This document shows positions 36,983 to 48,100 of a DNA stretch of 64,000 nt, piece after piece. The translations under genes were made by a program, and so were the position numbers. Location of the stretch: the NCBI GenBank assembly GCA_947561715.1, contig OX387205.1:129001-193000 (forward strand), given 5' to 3'. The notes beneath the pieces were generated by a model that was not told where the DNA came from, made no database searches, and was given only the letters and a program-made list of their open reading frames with translations. Position 1 is the stretch's first letter. Each line of letters starts with the position of its first letter. Origin of the DNA: Ascidia mentula. Lineage: Eukaryota > Chordata > Ascidiacea > Phlebobranchia > Ascidiidae.

Positions 36983-38782
36983 TCACACTGATAACAATGG
37001 AGTTGTTTCTTCACTTTTATCCGGGTCCGCAGCATCCACAGCCTCTCTTCTTTTGCACTCCGGCCTAAGCAGGAACAAGGCGAGAATCAAACACGCTACG
37101 ATACACGCCGCAGGCACGAGTGACGCAACTACCGATGACGTCACAATCCCTTTTACGTCAGTGTTCAACGCGCGACGTCCGATGACGGGGTAGGTGACGA
37201 AGAATGCCATCCACGTCATCACCAGAATACAACTAAAATCCATCTCAGGTTGGGGATAAGTTATTTCTGAAGCAATTTCAAACAAAGCTGTTTCTGAAAT
37301 TCCCATGAAAAGTCCAACGAACATGTGGGACACATATAACCCCCCTATACTACCGAACAACAATGAAAGGGGAATCCCGCTTGTACCCACTGCCAACCCC
37401 CCTAACCCGACAAGGGTGATTCCCCTGTAACATTTCCACTTATCGAGCAACCTCCCGGCGATCAGAGGACCAAGAGAGAAGAAAACGAACATCATGGACA
37501 CAATCTTTCCTGCTACAGAATCAAGATTCGAGGAACTTTCTTTGTCGAAAGTCACCTTCATGATGGATGAGAGCAGGGTAATGCTGTTTGCTCCAGAAGC
37601 CGCAGAAATCCCGTAAAAGAACGCCACCATCATAAAGCCTTTGTCACATAACAAACTGACGCCAGAATACTTTGTGTCGTCATAGATTTCCTTCTTTGAC
37701 AATTGAGCTTTGCTGGGAGGAAAGGTCGGTTTTTCATCCACAAACGCGATTGCTATTATGAACGTCAGCATGGAGGCACCGGCTGTGCAGGCGAACATTG
37801 TAACCAGTTTCAACTGGATTGAATCGGATTGGCCGCCTGTTATCAACAAGGGAGGAATATAGGAACCTAGTGCATCTCCAGCGCCAACCGACACAAGCGA
37901 TAACGCAAGAGAGGTTGCAGTCTCGCACTCAGGGAACCAAACCGCCGCCACTAAAGGAGGTATTGTCATGGCAACGGCATTGTTTGCCCCCATCACCACT
38001 TGGCCGGCGATGGCGAGGAAGAATCCGTAACCCCTGACAACCACGGCGGTTGTTAGGAGCACGGTGCCAACCGAGGCGCTCCCGGTCATAAAACAACACA
38101 ACCGTCGCAAGTTCGCATTTCCACGACCCAGTTTTGCCACTAGCGGCGCTACCAAGAGCGTTGCTAGGAAACCGCTGGTAGTCAGCCAATCAGCAGCTCC
38201 GGGAGGGACATTGTAGTAAGCAGAGAATACGTCATTAACTTGCCCGAAAACGACGGAGACGAATGAGCGAACGAAGATGGAGATGCAGACGACGAAGAGG
38301 ACGGACCACCTCGAACGACTGATCCTCATCTCCTTCATTTCAACAAGATTCCATTCCTCCATCTCTGCTTTCACCGACGCTGCATCCTCAGAGAAGCTCC
38401 TCATATTTTCCTGGTATTCGACCAGAACTTCTTCATCCTTCTCAATATTGTTGTTTTCATCCGGGTCCTCCGACTCCACCTTCCTTATCTTCCTTGTGAT
38501 CCCTCTCCTCCCACCGAATCCTTCGTCATCCGTGTCAGAAGAGGACTCTTGGATCTTTTCTCCTCTTACGGATCCCAGACAACTTCCATCACTCAGTTCG
38601 TCATCAGCTTGATCTACGTCACTACTCGTCATCGAGTGCACGTCTGACGTATCGGTGACGTAGCATGACGTTTCGTCTTCGTCACCTGACCAGTGTGGGT
38701 GATTTTCGTCATGGTAAGTGATGACGCACTTGGCTTGCTTTCTGTAGTTGTTGAAGGTCAAATTCTGAAGGTCAATTTCCAT
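36983..38782 (-). CDS. SLC49/FLVCR-like major facilitator transporter, intronless
   Basis: A 599-residue protein in one exon. An acidic Ser/Asp-rich cytosolic N-tail of about 155 residues precedes a 12-helix MFS body starting near RWSVLFVVCISIFVRS. Family-like blocks are PPGAADWLTTSGFLATLLVA, GQVVMGANNAVAMTIPPLVA, AVWFPECETATS (SLC49 members have a WF..N/E..AT block here) and GSYIPPLL. The long basic loop at residues 345-370 separates the two halves. The tail ends EETTPLLSV, an acidic dileucine pattern used for endolysosomal sorting. Vertebrate SLC49 proteins carry heme, choline or related cargo; the substrate here cannot be read from sequence. The lack of introns, unlike most neighbours, hints at a retrocopy or intron loss. 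It faces convergently into the upstream fucosyltransferase. Confidence 0.75.
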   Translation of the reverse strand: MEIDLQNLTFNNYRKQAKCVITYHDENHPHWSGDEDETSCYVTDTSDVHSMTSSDVDQADDELSDGSCLGSVRGEKIQESSSDTDDEGFGGRRGITRKIRKVESEDPDENNNIEKDEEVLVEYQENMRSFSEDAASVKAEMEEWNLVEMKEMRISRSRWSVLFVVCISIFVRSFVSVVFGQVNDVFSAYYNVPPGAADWLTTSGFLATLLVAPLVAKLGRGNANLRRLCCFMTGSASVGTVLLTTAVVVRGYGFFLAIAGQVVMGANNAVAMTIPPLVAAVWFPECETATSLALSLVSVGAGDALGSYIPPLLITGGQSDSIQLKLVTMFACTAGASMLTFIIAIAFVDEKPTFPPSKAQLSKKEIYDDTKYSGVSLLCDKGFMMVAFFYGISAASGANSITLLSSIMKVTFDKESSSNLDSVAGKIVSMMFVFFSLGPLIAGRLLDKWKCYRGITLVGLGGLAVGTSGIPLSLLFGSIGGLYVSHMFVGLFMGISETALFEIASEITYPQPEMDFSCILVMTWMAFFVTYPVIGRRALNTDVKGIVTSSVVASLVPAACIVACLILALFLLRPECKRREAVDAADPDKSEETTPLLSV

Positions 38783-39350
38783 GTTTCCAGATTTTCAAAT
38801 GATTTCAACTAATTTCTGAAAATAAAACTCAAATGTTTACAGAAAATATTGATCACCTCTTTTATGTTAAAGTGTGTTTGCTATGAATTAATGCTGATAT
38901 TCTAAATTATAACCCTGACATGGTTTAGCAGATAAAACTGGGTTATTTCCACCGTCACATAATGCGCATGTAAGTTTCGCGAGACCCCACTCTTCCAGCA
39001 AGTCGCCCTGACATTCAACCAGTTGCAAACGAACCCAAGGTCTTTATACATTTTGCATTGCATCCTGTCACAAGAATAAGATTAGTATAAGTATATAAGA
39101 ATGTAAACTGTTAAGAGGAAATTGAGTGTGTTGGTTTTCGCAGGGGAGATTAATTGCGTTTTAAGACCCGTTATAACGGATTACCGTTTGCGGCGAAAAT
39201 GAGCTTTGGGATTTTTAACTTCACGAAATATACATGGAAATATGTTTGATAAAAGTTGGTAAACCCAAACAATATTTGTGTTGTAAACGCAGCAACGAGT
39301 TTGCGAATAAAACGCATCAGACCAGCGTTTTAGAGTTGCCTGTTTCTAGC

Positions 39351-39608
39351 GGAAAATACTACTACACCGGGTCACAAAGTTTTTTCCAAACTTGATCCAC
39401 ATATAAACATGTGTAAAACAGAAATCTGTGCGAATTTTAATGATTAGGCGTAAACAGGGCCACAGCCTGTTATTTTTGTTTATAAATTTGACTTGAAATA
39501 CCACACGAAATCGTAGCGTTAACATTCGCACAGATTTCTATGTTACATAGGCTTATATGTGGATCAAGTTTGAAAAAAACTTTGTGACCCGGTGTAAAAG
39601 TATCTTCC
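39351..39608. mobile_element. MITE with long inverted repeats and 9-bp duplication, copy B
   Basis: This copy starts GGAAAATACTACTACACCGG and ends CCGGTGTAAAAGTATCTTCC. It is flanked by the perfect 9-bp duplication GTTTCTAGC (39342-39350 and 39609-39617). It is the same family as 31192-31442. Its terminal inverted repeats extend about 70-75 bp (AAACTTGATCCACATATAA near one end, TATATGTGGATCAAGTTT near the other). It is non-coding and Mutator-like by duplication length. Confidence 0.88.
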
Positions 39609-39659
39609 GTTTCTAGCAACAACGTGTGCAGTCGTGCGTATCGTCACGATACAGCAGAC

Positions 39660-40166
39660 CAGGATTGCCATTTGGCCGTGTGCCAAATTCCAGAAATTTG
39701 GCCGTTTAAAAATCGGCCTGGCCACGAAAAAATCGTTTGGCCGTAAGGCAGATATTTGGCCGAATTTGGCCGAATTTCACTTGGTACTATATAAATCCAC
39801 AAATGGCGTTGCTGGTTTCAGGTTATCAATAGATTTGTGGACGATTGTGTTGTCATAAATGTGTCTCCGAAAAATTGTTACGTCATAAACTAATCTTGAC
39901 TGAGTTGGTAAAGAATTATGCTGCAATCGTAATGTTTTAGCAACATAACCGGGTTTGAAACCACTGATAAGCATATAGATAACAGTGTTTTAAACATACA
40001 ATTTACGAATTTATTTCCGGCTATATAGTCGTTTCTTTAGAAATCATCAAACTTATAACGTGATATGGCCGAATTTTGGCCGTAAGAGAAAATAAAATCA
40101 AAAACGTGATTTGGCCGAATTTTGGCCGTAAGAGAAAAAAAAAATGGCCGTCAAGTGGCAGCCCTG
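39660..40166. mobile_element. Non-autonomous hAT-type element, copy 2
   Basis: The ends are CAGGATTGCCA and TGGCAGCCCTG. Both flanks read CAGCAGAC, a perfect 8-bp target-site duplication, which is diagnostic of hAT insertion. The interior contains several copies of a TTGGCCGAATTT / TTTTGGCCGTAAGAGAAAA motif. The insertion lies 43 bp after the end of MITE copy B. It is related to copy 1 at 20523-21095 at its 5' end. No transposase is encoded. Confidence 0.88.
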
Positions 40167-40890
40167 CAGCAGACTCAGCGCCAGCGCTTATCTCATATTC
40201 GGGTCGCCGAACGCGCGCCTCATTAGGTAAAAACCTTAAAGGTGCTGTATTTACCTTTCGCGGAGTTTTCATTCAGAAAAGATAGAGTGAAGATCGCAGT
40301 TTGTAACGCATAGTGTAGTTGGTGAACTTACCTTATGTTGAAACAGCGTATGTAAGTTGATCACTGCTTGGTGTCAACGTGCTGGTGTGTGCCTGCAGTG
40401 GAACTGATATATGTGATAAGTGTTTGTAGCTTCGTGTACCGACTACCGACCACTGCAATTACACGTGTTGAAGCTACTGTATTTATGAGAATGTGTGAAA
40501 TAATATAAGAGCCACAGTGATTTAACTAAGGTGGAATAAATCTTGAATAAACTCACGCCCAGTTATTGACCGGGTTTTTACTCAAAAACCCACTCTTGTT
40601 TGTGGACTTTCAATCGCGTTTGTGACGTATGAGTTCACGTGATTGTTCGATATCACTGAATCGTGAAGCTAGCTTATGGTTTATTTGCTTTTACCACGAG
40701 GCCCGACCAAATTACTGGGCATTTATTAAAAAGTGGCACTCACAATGAGGGAGATTATCTGTCATCAATATTTTGGCAGTAATGTTGTTATATCATAAGT
40801 TAGTGATTGTTTTGTATTTGGAGTGTGATTACCTTGATATATTTACGACCCGTGTTCAAACACTTGAAACTTTGTTTTAAACTTCACAGA

Positions 40891-41092
40891 ATGTCAGCAT
40901 GTACAAAGAGTAAATCCAACGCTGTCATTCTCCTCATAGCGTTGAGTTATCTGGTTATTTTGTATTTCTACGACTCTTACCTGTTTGAATCCACAATTCT
41001 AATCCAAAACTGGATCAAAACCAACAAAAATCTTAAGAAACAGCAAACTTCAAAGGAACTGTTTCATTTTGACAAAATCAAATAGTAAGAAG

Positions 41093-41147
<55 letters not shown>

Positions 41148-43001
41148 AAAACCTGGATAACACTTTTGCAGCGTTTTTATTTCAAAGTAATTTAATCAAA
41201 TTTCGCCTTCACAAATCTGTTCGTTTCAAGAAACAGAACCTAGTTGACACAATAACGGCAACCATTGTTGGAATTCTTATTATGTTGTTTTATTATCAGC
41301 TCAGAGGTTTGTTTTCAAAACGCAGCCTCTCTGTTCGCGTTCAGTTATTTCCTTGTTTATTTATTTTAGAGTTTTGTGTTTTTAGAAATGCTGACAATAT
41401 GTCTTTGTTCTCAGTTCAAACGTTTCAAAGGAGAAATTGATTTTATATTGGAAACCGTTTTTTGGCGCGCTTTACACAACGCCCCATGTGTGTCCCGGAT
41501 GTCTCGTCACTTACGACCAATCAACCGTGACGGAAGCAGACGCTGTCGTTTTCCATTGCAGTGAAATTCGCGATTATGCGTCATGGTTTCCATGGAAACG
41601 AAGAAGCGCAAATCAGAGGTTTTTAACCCTGTTAAGATTCGCCCCTCACCCCCACCCCCCACCTCTTGAGTCATCATTACTTTTGTCCCTTTGATAAACA
41701 GACAAGCGCAAAAAAGACTTGTTCCCGTAGTGACGTTGTTGTTGTACAGATGGGTTTGGATGTGTATGGAACCGCCCTGGAATGTCCGGAACGTTTTCCA
41801 GAAAACTTTGACTCCTTTGAACGACGTTTTTAATTGGACGATGACGTACAGGGTCGATTCCGATGTCCTGAACTCATATGAACTCGTCAACTTCACGTCA
41901 CACACATTGTACGAAACCGGTTTGACAAATTGTGTGTGCTGATAGTTTGTATTTAACTTGTTTAAAACATCTTTCTGGTTTAAATTCTACGTTTCACTTC
42001 CAGCACAACTATGGAGATAATTAAAATGAAAACTGCATCTTCCCTTGGAGCTTGGGTTGTTTCTAATTGTCACGCTTCCAAACGAAGAAATCTAATCGAA
42101 GAACTGAAAAAATATGTAAGCATTGATGAGTACGGGAAGTGCTCAAAAGTTGACTTGTGTAGAGACGAATGCCAGAAAGATGTTATTTCGAGGTAAGAGT
42201 GTTATTGAAAAGTTTCATGACAACTTTAAATGATCCAACTCACTTTCCACAAGAAAAGTTCGGCATGATTAGCATGAAATAGAGACGGACATAAAAATTT
42301 CTGTAAAATTAATTCTATTTCACACCGACCGAATTTATTTATCCACGTCAGTGTGTTACTGAATACATTGACTCACATTTGCTTGTGGTTTCAGGTACAA
42401 GTTCTACTTCGCCCTCGAAAACTCCCATTGTTTGGATTACATCACAGAGAAGTTCTGGTCGAATGCTTTGGAAAGTAAAACGGTTCCAGTAGTGATGGGA
42501 CCCCCAAGAAGCGAGTACGAACTCGTTGCTCCCCCCAACTCGTTCATACACGTGGACGACTTCGGGTCGGTGAAGGAACTCGCTGAGTATTTAAAAAAAC
42601 TCGACAACCACGACGAGTTGTATGCTGAGTACTTCAAGTGGTGGTCGAACCCTCACTGGAAGTTGGATCAGATCGTGAATGCAAGGAAAGTTGAGGCAAA
42701 AGGTTTGCTCAACAGTAGACTGCAGGGAACCAAGGTCGGGATCTGTGGATTGTGCCAAAAACTAAAGCACGAACCTCTTCAAGGTCAAGTAGAGGTGGTG
42801 GGTGACCTTGACACGTGGTGGTACGGCAAAGGTTACTCTCCCAGCAAGATGGATTCGATCACAACGTGTGGAAGAGATGAGAGCGGGTTTCCACTGCGCT
42901 GGTTTCTAACTCTCGGATATTCAACGTTCTTCGCATTTCTCGCATTTTTAGTTTATTTTTTATCACGAAAACTTCACAAACCTCCCTGTTGCTGTTGGTA
43001 A
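40891..43001 (+). CDS. Alpha-1,3-fucosyltransferase (GT10), paralogue B
   Basis: Same reaction class and exon plan as the gene at 34100. Exons are 40891-41084, 41415-41618, 41750-41908, 42004-42192 and 42395-43001, with phases matching paralogue A. The N-terminal anchor is [20 protein letters not shown]. The GT10 blocks are [87 protein letters not shown] and [14 protein letters not shown]. The C-terminus has a hydrophobic segment ([13 protein letters not shown]) and ends in a Cys cluster, KPPCCCW. A GTT microsatellite follows the first donor. A tract of about 116 bp is almost identical to paralogue A. Confidence 0.93.
41090..41147. repeat. GTT trinucleotide microsatellite
   Basis: About 18 uninterrupted GTT units begin a few bases after the 5' splice site (GTAAGAA) of intron 1 of the second fucosyltransferase. 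The repeat occupies the start of the intron and does not alter the coding sequence. Confidence 0.95.
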
Positions 43002-43888
43002 CCGTGAACAAATCACCATGATTTCCTCAACATAATTTGTTGCTGATCTCCTTGTATTTGTGAAGCGCAATGTTTTTTTATTCAGTTTTGATTCTGTGTT
43101 GTCATGCGACAATTTTTCTTGATGTCGCTCACACAAAGGCTGTACGTGTAATAAGTACTTCAAAATAAGGCTAATGTTGCAAATTTGTTCCCGATGCAAA
43201 TATTGTTTTGCAATTTATGTTCAGGAAATTGTTTTTGTTTTTTGTCGCCAATTGTCTTCTGTGCAACTTTTACAAAAATATATTTACAACGAAATCATAA
43301 TAACCGAAAAACGTAATGTTTTTCAAACTTCGTAACATCTGCGTCAATTTTTCCGAAAATTACAAAACAGGAATACATTACAAGGTTGACAGTTACAGCT
43401 GTAAAAGCATAATGAAAGATAAAGATTCTTTGAAAAAAATACGATTTCTATAGTTCTCTCTTGCACATCGCTTGGCACTTGGTCGTGTCGTGGTGCCGCT
43501 GTCATGCACAATACATCGCATTTAAGTTTGGTATAAGGCAAGTAACTATATCGTGGAGTAATAATTATATAGTTTGTTATTTTAGAATGATTTTCAGAAA
43601 ACGTGTAAATTTCCAGTTTACTGTAGGTTGCTCTGGTCCTGCTGTGTAGTGGATAACTTTTTTTACCACAAGTCAATAAATTTAGTTTGCGGCACACGAC
43701 TCTACAACATATGTTGTCATATTTAAGTCGATATTAATACTTTAATCAGACTTTCAGAATCTACTATGACAGGGGAATTAATATTTCTAACTGATAATTT
43801 ACTGATAATATTTTTCAGACATTAATCTTATTTTTAATGAATTTCTTGAGCTAGTTTCTTTGGAAACAATTTAGACAAAAATTGCAAA

Positions 43889-44746
43889 ATGCCTTCGGAG
43901 GATAAACCTGTAGCATGGGCGTATTCTGGTGAAAATGAGAAAACTAGTTGGGCAGACCAAGTTGAAGAGGAAGAAACCGGTGGATTGGAATTTCCACCAA
44001 GTACTGAGAAGGTTGAGGGGGACATTAAAACTGTCATCGATTACAAGTTGGACAAGGACGACCAGAAAGTAAAAGTTATCAGAAAATACAAACTTGAGGT
44101 GAAAAAAACGTCGAAATCTGTTGCAAGAAGAAAACTTCTAAAAAAGTTTGGTCTATCAAAACATGATGAATCTGGGCCAAATAAAGCAACAACCATAATA
44201 TCTGAGGAGGTGGTAATGCAGTTTGTCTCAACCAAGGAGGAGGAAATGATGCAGGAACAAGATGACCCAACTTTGTCCAAGTTTAAGCATCAGCTACAAT
44301 ACTACATGTTTTTCAAAAACTTCAAAGGGACGGCAAGAGATCGAAGTACGGAGGAGGAAAAAAAGATTGAACCAGAGGAGCCAAACACTCCTGCAGCCGC
44401 CAGTTCTACAGGGAAATATGTTCCTCCAAGTTTAAGAGGAGGGGGAACTTCTGCTGGATCAACGATGCCATCAAGAGGAAATCGGGACGAACAAGCAACG
44501 ATTCGTGTCACAAATCTTTCAGAGGAAACCAAGGAACCAGATCTCCAGGAACTTTTTAAACCATTCGGGCCGATCCAGAGAATTTACCTGGCTAAAGATA
44601 AGCATACCCAACAGTCGAAGGGTTTTGCTTTCATCAATTTTCACAATAGAGAAGATGCAGCAAAAGCAATTAAGTCTGTTTGTGGTTTTGGTTACGATCA
44701 TCTCATCTTAAATGTTGAATGGGCGAAACCTTCAACGTCAAATTAA
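43889..44746 (+). CDS. EIF3G: Translation initiation factor eIF3 subunit G, intronless
   Basis: A 285-residue protein in a single exon. The N-terminal eIF3g domain has SWADQVEEEE, LEFPP, TVIDYKLDKDDQKVKVIRKY and ARRKLLKKFG. The linker has TGKYVPPSLRGG. The C-terminal RRM (about residues 205-280) has TIRVTNLSEETKEPDLQELF as RNP2-side sequence, IYLAKDKHTQQSKGFAFINF as RNP1, and ends ILNVEWAKPST. Vertebrate eIF3G is about 320 residues and has a CCHC zinc knuckle between the two domains. That knuckle is absent here, replaced by a cysteine-free segment around YYMFFKNFKG. An AG lies 14 bases before the ATG and could be a splice or trans-splice acceptor. No introns interrupt it. Confidence 0.93.
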   Translation: MPSEDKPVAWAYSGENEKTSWADQVEEEETGGLEFPPSTEKVEGDIKTVIDYKLDKDDQKVKVIRKYKLEVKKTSKSVARRKLLKKFGLSKHDESGPNKATTIISEEVVMQFVSTKEEEMMQEQDDPTLSKFKHQLQYYMFFKNFKGTARDRSTEEEKKIEPEEPNTPAAASSTGKYVPPSLRGGGTSAGSTMPSRGNRDEQATIRVTNLSEETKEPDLQELFKPFGPIQRIYLAKDKHTQQSKGFAFINFHNREDAAKAIKSVCGFGYDHLILNVEWAKPSTSN

Positions 44747-45151
44747 ATTATTTGTGAGAAAATGTGGTTTGGAAAATACATTTGGAAGGAGAAGAATAAT
44801 CTGTACATAAATTTGTCGGGACATTGGGAAATTGTAATATTGTGGTTGTGTGGAGAAGGAAAAAGTAATTTTGTGGTTATTCTTAAATATGGAAACTTAG
44901 ATAGTGTTTTGAGTGGATGAATAACTTTGTTGTTTGGTGCTGTTTTGAAAATTTAACTAATTTCCTGTGTCATAATCAATCATATGGTTTGTTGAAACTT
45001 TTGTGTAATGTTGTCCTGTTCTATTTTCCAATCTAAAATCCAAACAAAGCATACAGTAACAGCTTCCCACATGTTCAGATGTATATTGTGTAGGATTACT
45101 TTGTTCAAGTGATGTTACTGTTTAACTACTGACTAACTGCAACTGTTAAAG

Positions 45152-48100
45152 ATGTCAAATCTTCAAGAACTTGCACAAAAACTTCATGAAGAGACTCAGT
45201 TTGTGAAATCTGAGCAGGTAATCTTTAATTTATTTAATTATTTAAAAAAATCAAATTTATATAGAAAATTGTTTTGTAGTTATTAATTCGCTTCAGAGAA
45301 TAAGTTTGCAATGTGTGTTACGTAATTTCTGTAATAATATAAAATTTATTAAAATTCTTAGTCATGGCACATTTATTTAGCAAGTGTACAGCATGACCAA
45401 AGTCCAACATCTGTTTAATTTTTGCTTATTTCAATAATAGATTCAAACCAAAATCATTAAAATTAGTTTAGTTAAATGTAAAATTGTCTTTGTTTGCTTA
45501 TGTTGGAATCAAATGTGAAAATGTTTTGTTGAACAGGATCTGATATGGAAGTTAAATGAAGAAGTTAATCAACATTCTAACAGTTTATCCCATTTATTCT
45601 GGGTGACCAGACAACATTATCTTAATATGAACAAACTTGTTCTCAACCAGTCGCAAGGTTGGAAAATATTTTAATAAACACAAGTAAAATTAAACCAATG
45701 ACATTATTTTGCAATTTAATTTGATGTTATTTTGATATGGGAATAAAAATTCAACTCCAGTCTTTTTTTAAATAAGGAAGTATTTTAAATATTGAATGTA
45801 ACTTTTGTATTTTGTTCAAATTGTTTTCTCACAGCTTGCAGCCAGCGAGCAAACAAACTTGACGGAATACAATTTATCGACGCCTACAAAGAACTTGGGT
45901 ACCAGGAATCAATGTACAGTCAGTTCATAGAGGTAACAACGGCAATATATCATACATCTATACCATGTGATGTCTGCGGGCAACAAACCTTCAGGCATTG
46001 TATGGTTATAGTAGAACGACTGTTTCACTAACATATGGTCACATGTACGCCAATGGAAGTTGATGAACTTGGTCTCATAAAACTTATGGCCGTATTTCTA
46101 AACATATGCACAAGTGAACAGTTCATTGTTTCGTCCCAAACATTTATAACAAAAAATATGAATCAGTCAATATTATTATTGAAGTTTGTTTGGTTGTCAG
46201 GCTTTTATCAACAACCCAACACTTGCTGCTGCCTGTCTTGCATACGGCGACAAGTTGGGTCTTGACTCAACCACCGATGTTGCAAGAACTATTGTTTTGT
46301 GTTGTTATGGTGATGATTTGATAACTGACAATCACAAGTCTCTTCTTGAAGTAAGTAACAGCCATCTTTATGCTTACTTCATGTCAAAAGTCTCACAAAC
46401 GTTTTAATTTCTGTTGTTTTTCAACTTTCCTTGTTGTTTTCAGTTGATGGAAACGTTGATGTTGCTTCAGTTATCCGATGAAGAACAACCAAGGAGACTT
46501 CTGCAGAAAGGAAATTGTGCTTTTTCTGTTGTTTTCAGGTGAAAAATTGTTTTTACTTCACCAACTTCTTTCCAGTAACTTGTTTGTTTTAATCTGTCCC
46601 AGTCTAACAGTCATGTGGTTATTCATTCAAGCTAATGGTAACATGGTAATATTCCATTAAAATCATAATCCATATATAAGTACTACTAACATGTGATCCA
46701 AACCCACTGTGGTATGAAATTATATGAGTAGGAAACATTAGTTTTTGTTTTATTGTCACTTACATGAATATCTGACCCTGGTTGAACTTGAGTTTCATTG
46801 ATTTTTTTACCTCTCCTGTAGTTTTAGTGATGATTGCTTTATTCTTTACCCTGATTTGGAAAATTCTTGACCGTTACTGCCCAGATAGCTTGTTTGTGTT
46901 CAAATGTTTTTAATTTATGATCTCATTGTGTTTTGAAATAATTTTATCCTATTGTGGTAAAGTTTTCATGGCTGTTGTAACATTGAACTACACGATAAAC
47001 ACATATTATGAGTGGGAATATGTTATGTTAATATTCACACATGAACCACTACTTGGATAAACACTACTTGTTTCCCTGACCCATGATTTGGACCCCATGC
47101 AACTTTTCATGTGTTTGTAGGTTGTTTGTTGAGTCACTGACAGCAGGAAAGCTGTTCCTCACCTCTGCATTGTATCAACCTGTTATGGAGGTGAGGACGT
47201 TACCTACGTTGAAGCCACACTTTTGTTGTTGGCCAACACACAATAATAGTCGGATATATGTTGTGTTATTATAAACATGCATGCGGTCTTTTTAAATTGA
47301 TTTAATAAGTGTTGTTTCTTACAATATGACCCAGCCTCTGTTTTATATATTGACAAGTTTCACTCTGTTGCGTTTGGTTTTCAAGGTACTAATGGATGAT
47401 GAATTGTTTCTGGAAACAAATATAACAAAGATATTATCAAGGTTGACTCCACTTGAAGTTGAGAAGAGGTTCGGACAACTCGATGACCCAACCTTTAAGG
47501 TACAACTTCCCTGTAACCGCTTTTGCATAGATTACCATGTGTTTACTGCATAACCTGTGGTCAATTGTAAGCGTTATATCATATTACCCAATAACTTACG
47601 GATGTTCAGGCAACTTTCCAACATTTCTAAACAAAATAAGGAATAATTGAAACTGAATTATCCGTTAACGTTTTCTCATTCAGGAGAAACTTAAAGAACA
47701 TGTGGGCAAGACAGAGCAAACTCTCATTAATAAATGTTCATCGTTTGTTAAAAGTTTGTCGTCTGCCATGGGTTGGTTTCCAAAAAGTTTGGGTTGGATT
47801 ATAACCCGTGCGTATCAAATTGTAAAAGACTCAGGTATTTTCTTTGAACTCAGACATAAATAACCTTTTTATCAACAAAACCTTTTTTAGGCCTGGTATC
47901 ACATTCAGAGGCACGTGCTTTGTGTACTGACTTCTTGTTGCAACACTTTGTATGTCACACCATTGTTAACCCTGAATTGTACGGGGTTACAGGGGATGTC
48001 CCTGTTAGTGAACTCACCAGATTCAACTTAATGCAGATTGCCCAGGTGACGTTATGTTGTGGTTTGTCTTTGTTAATTTAGGTTTTACTGCATTTTGTTG

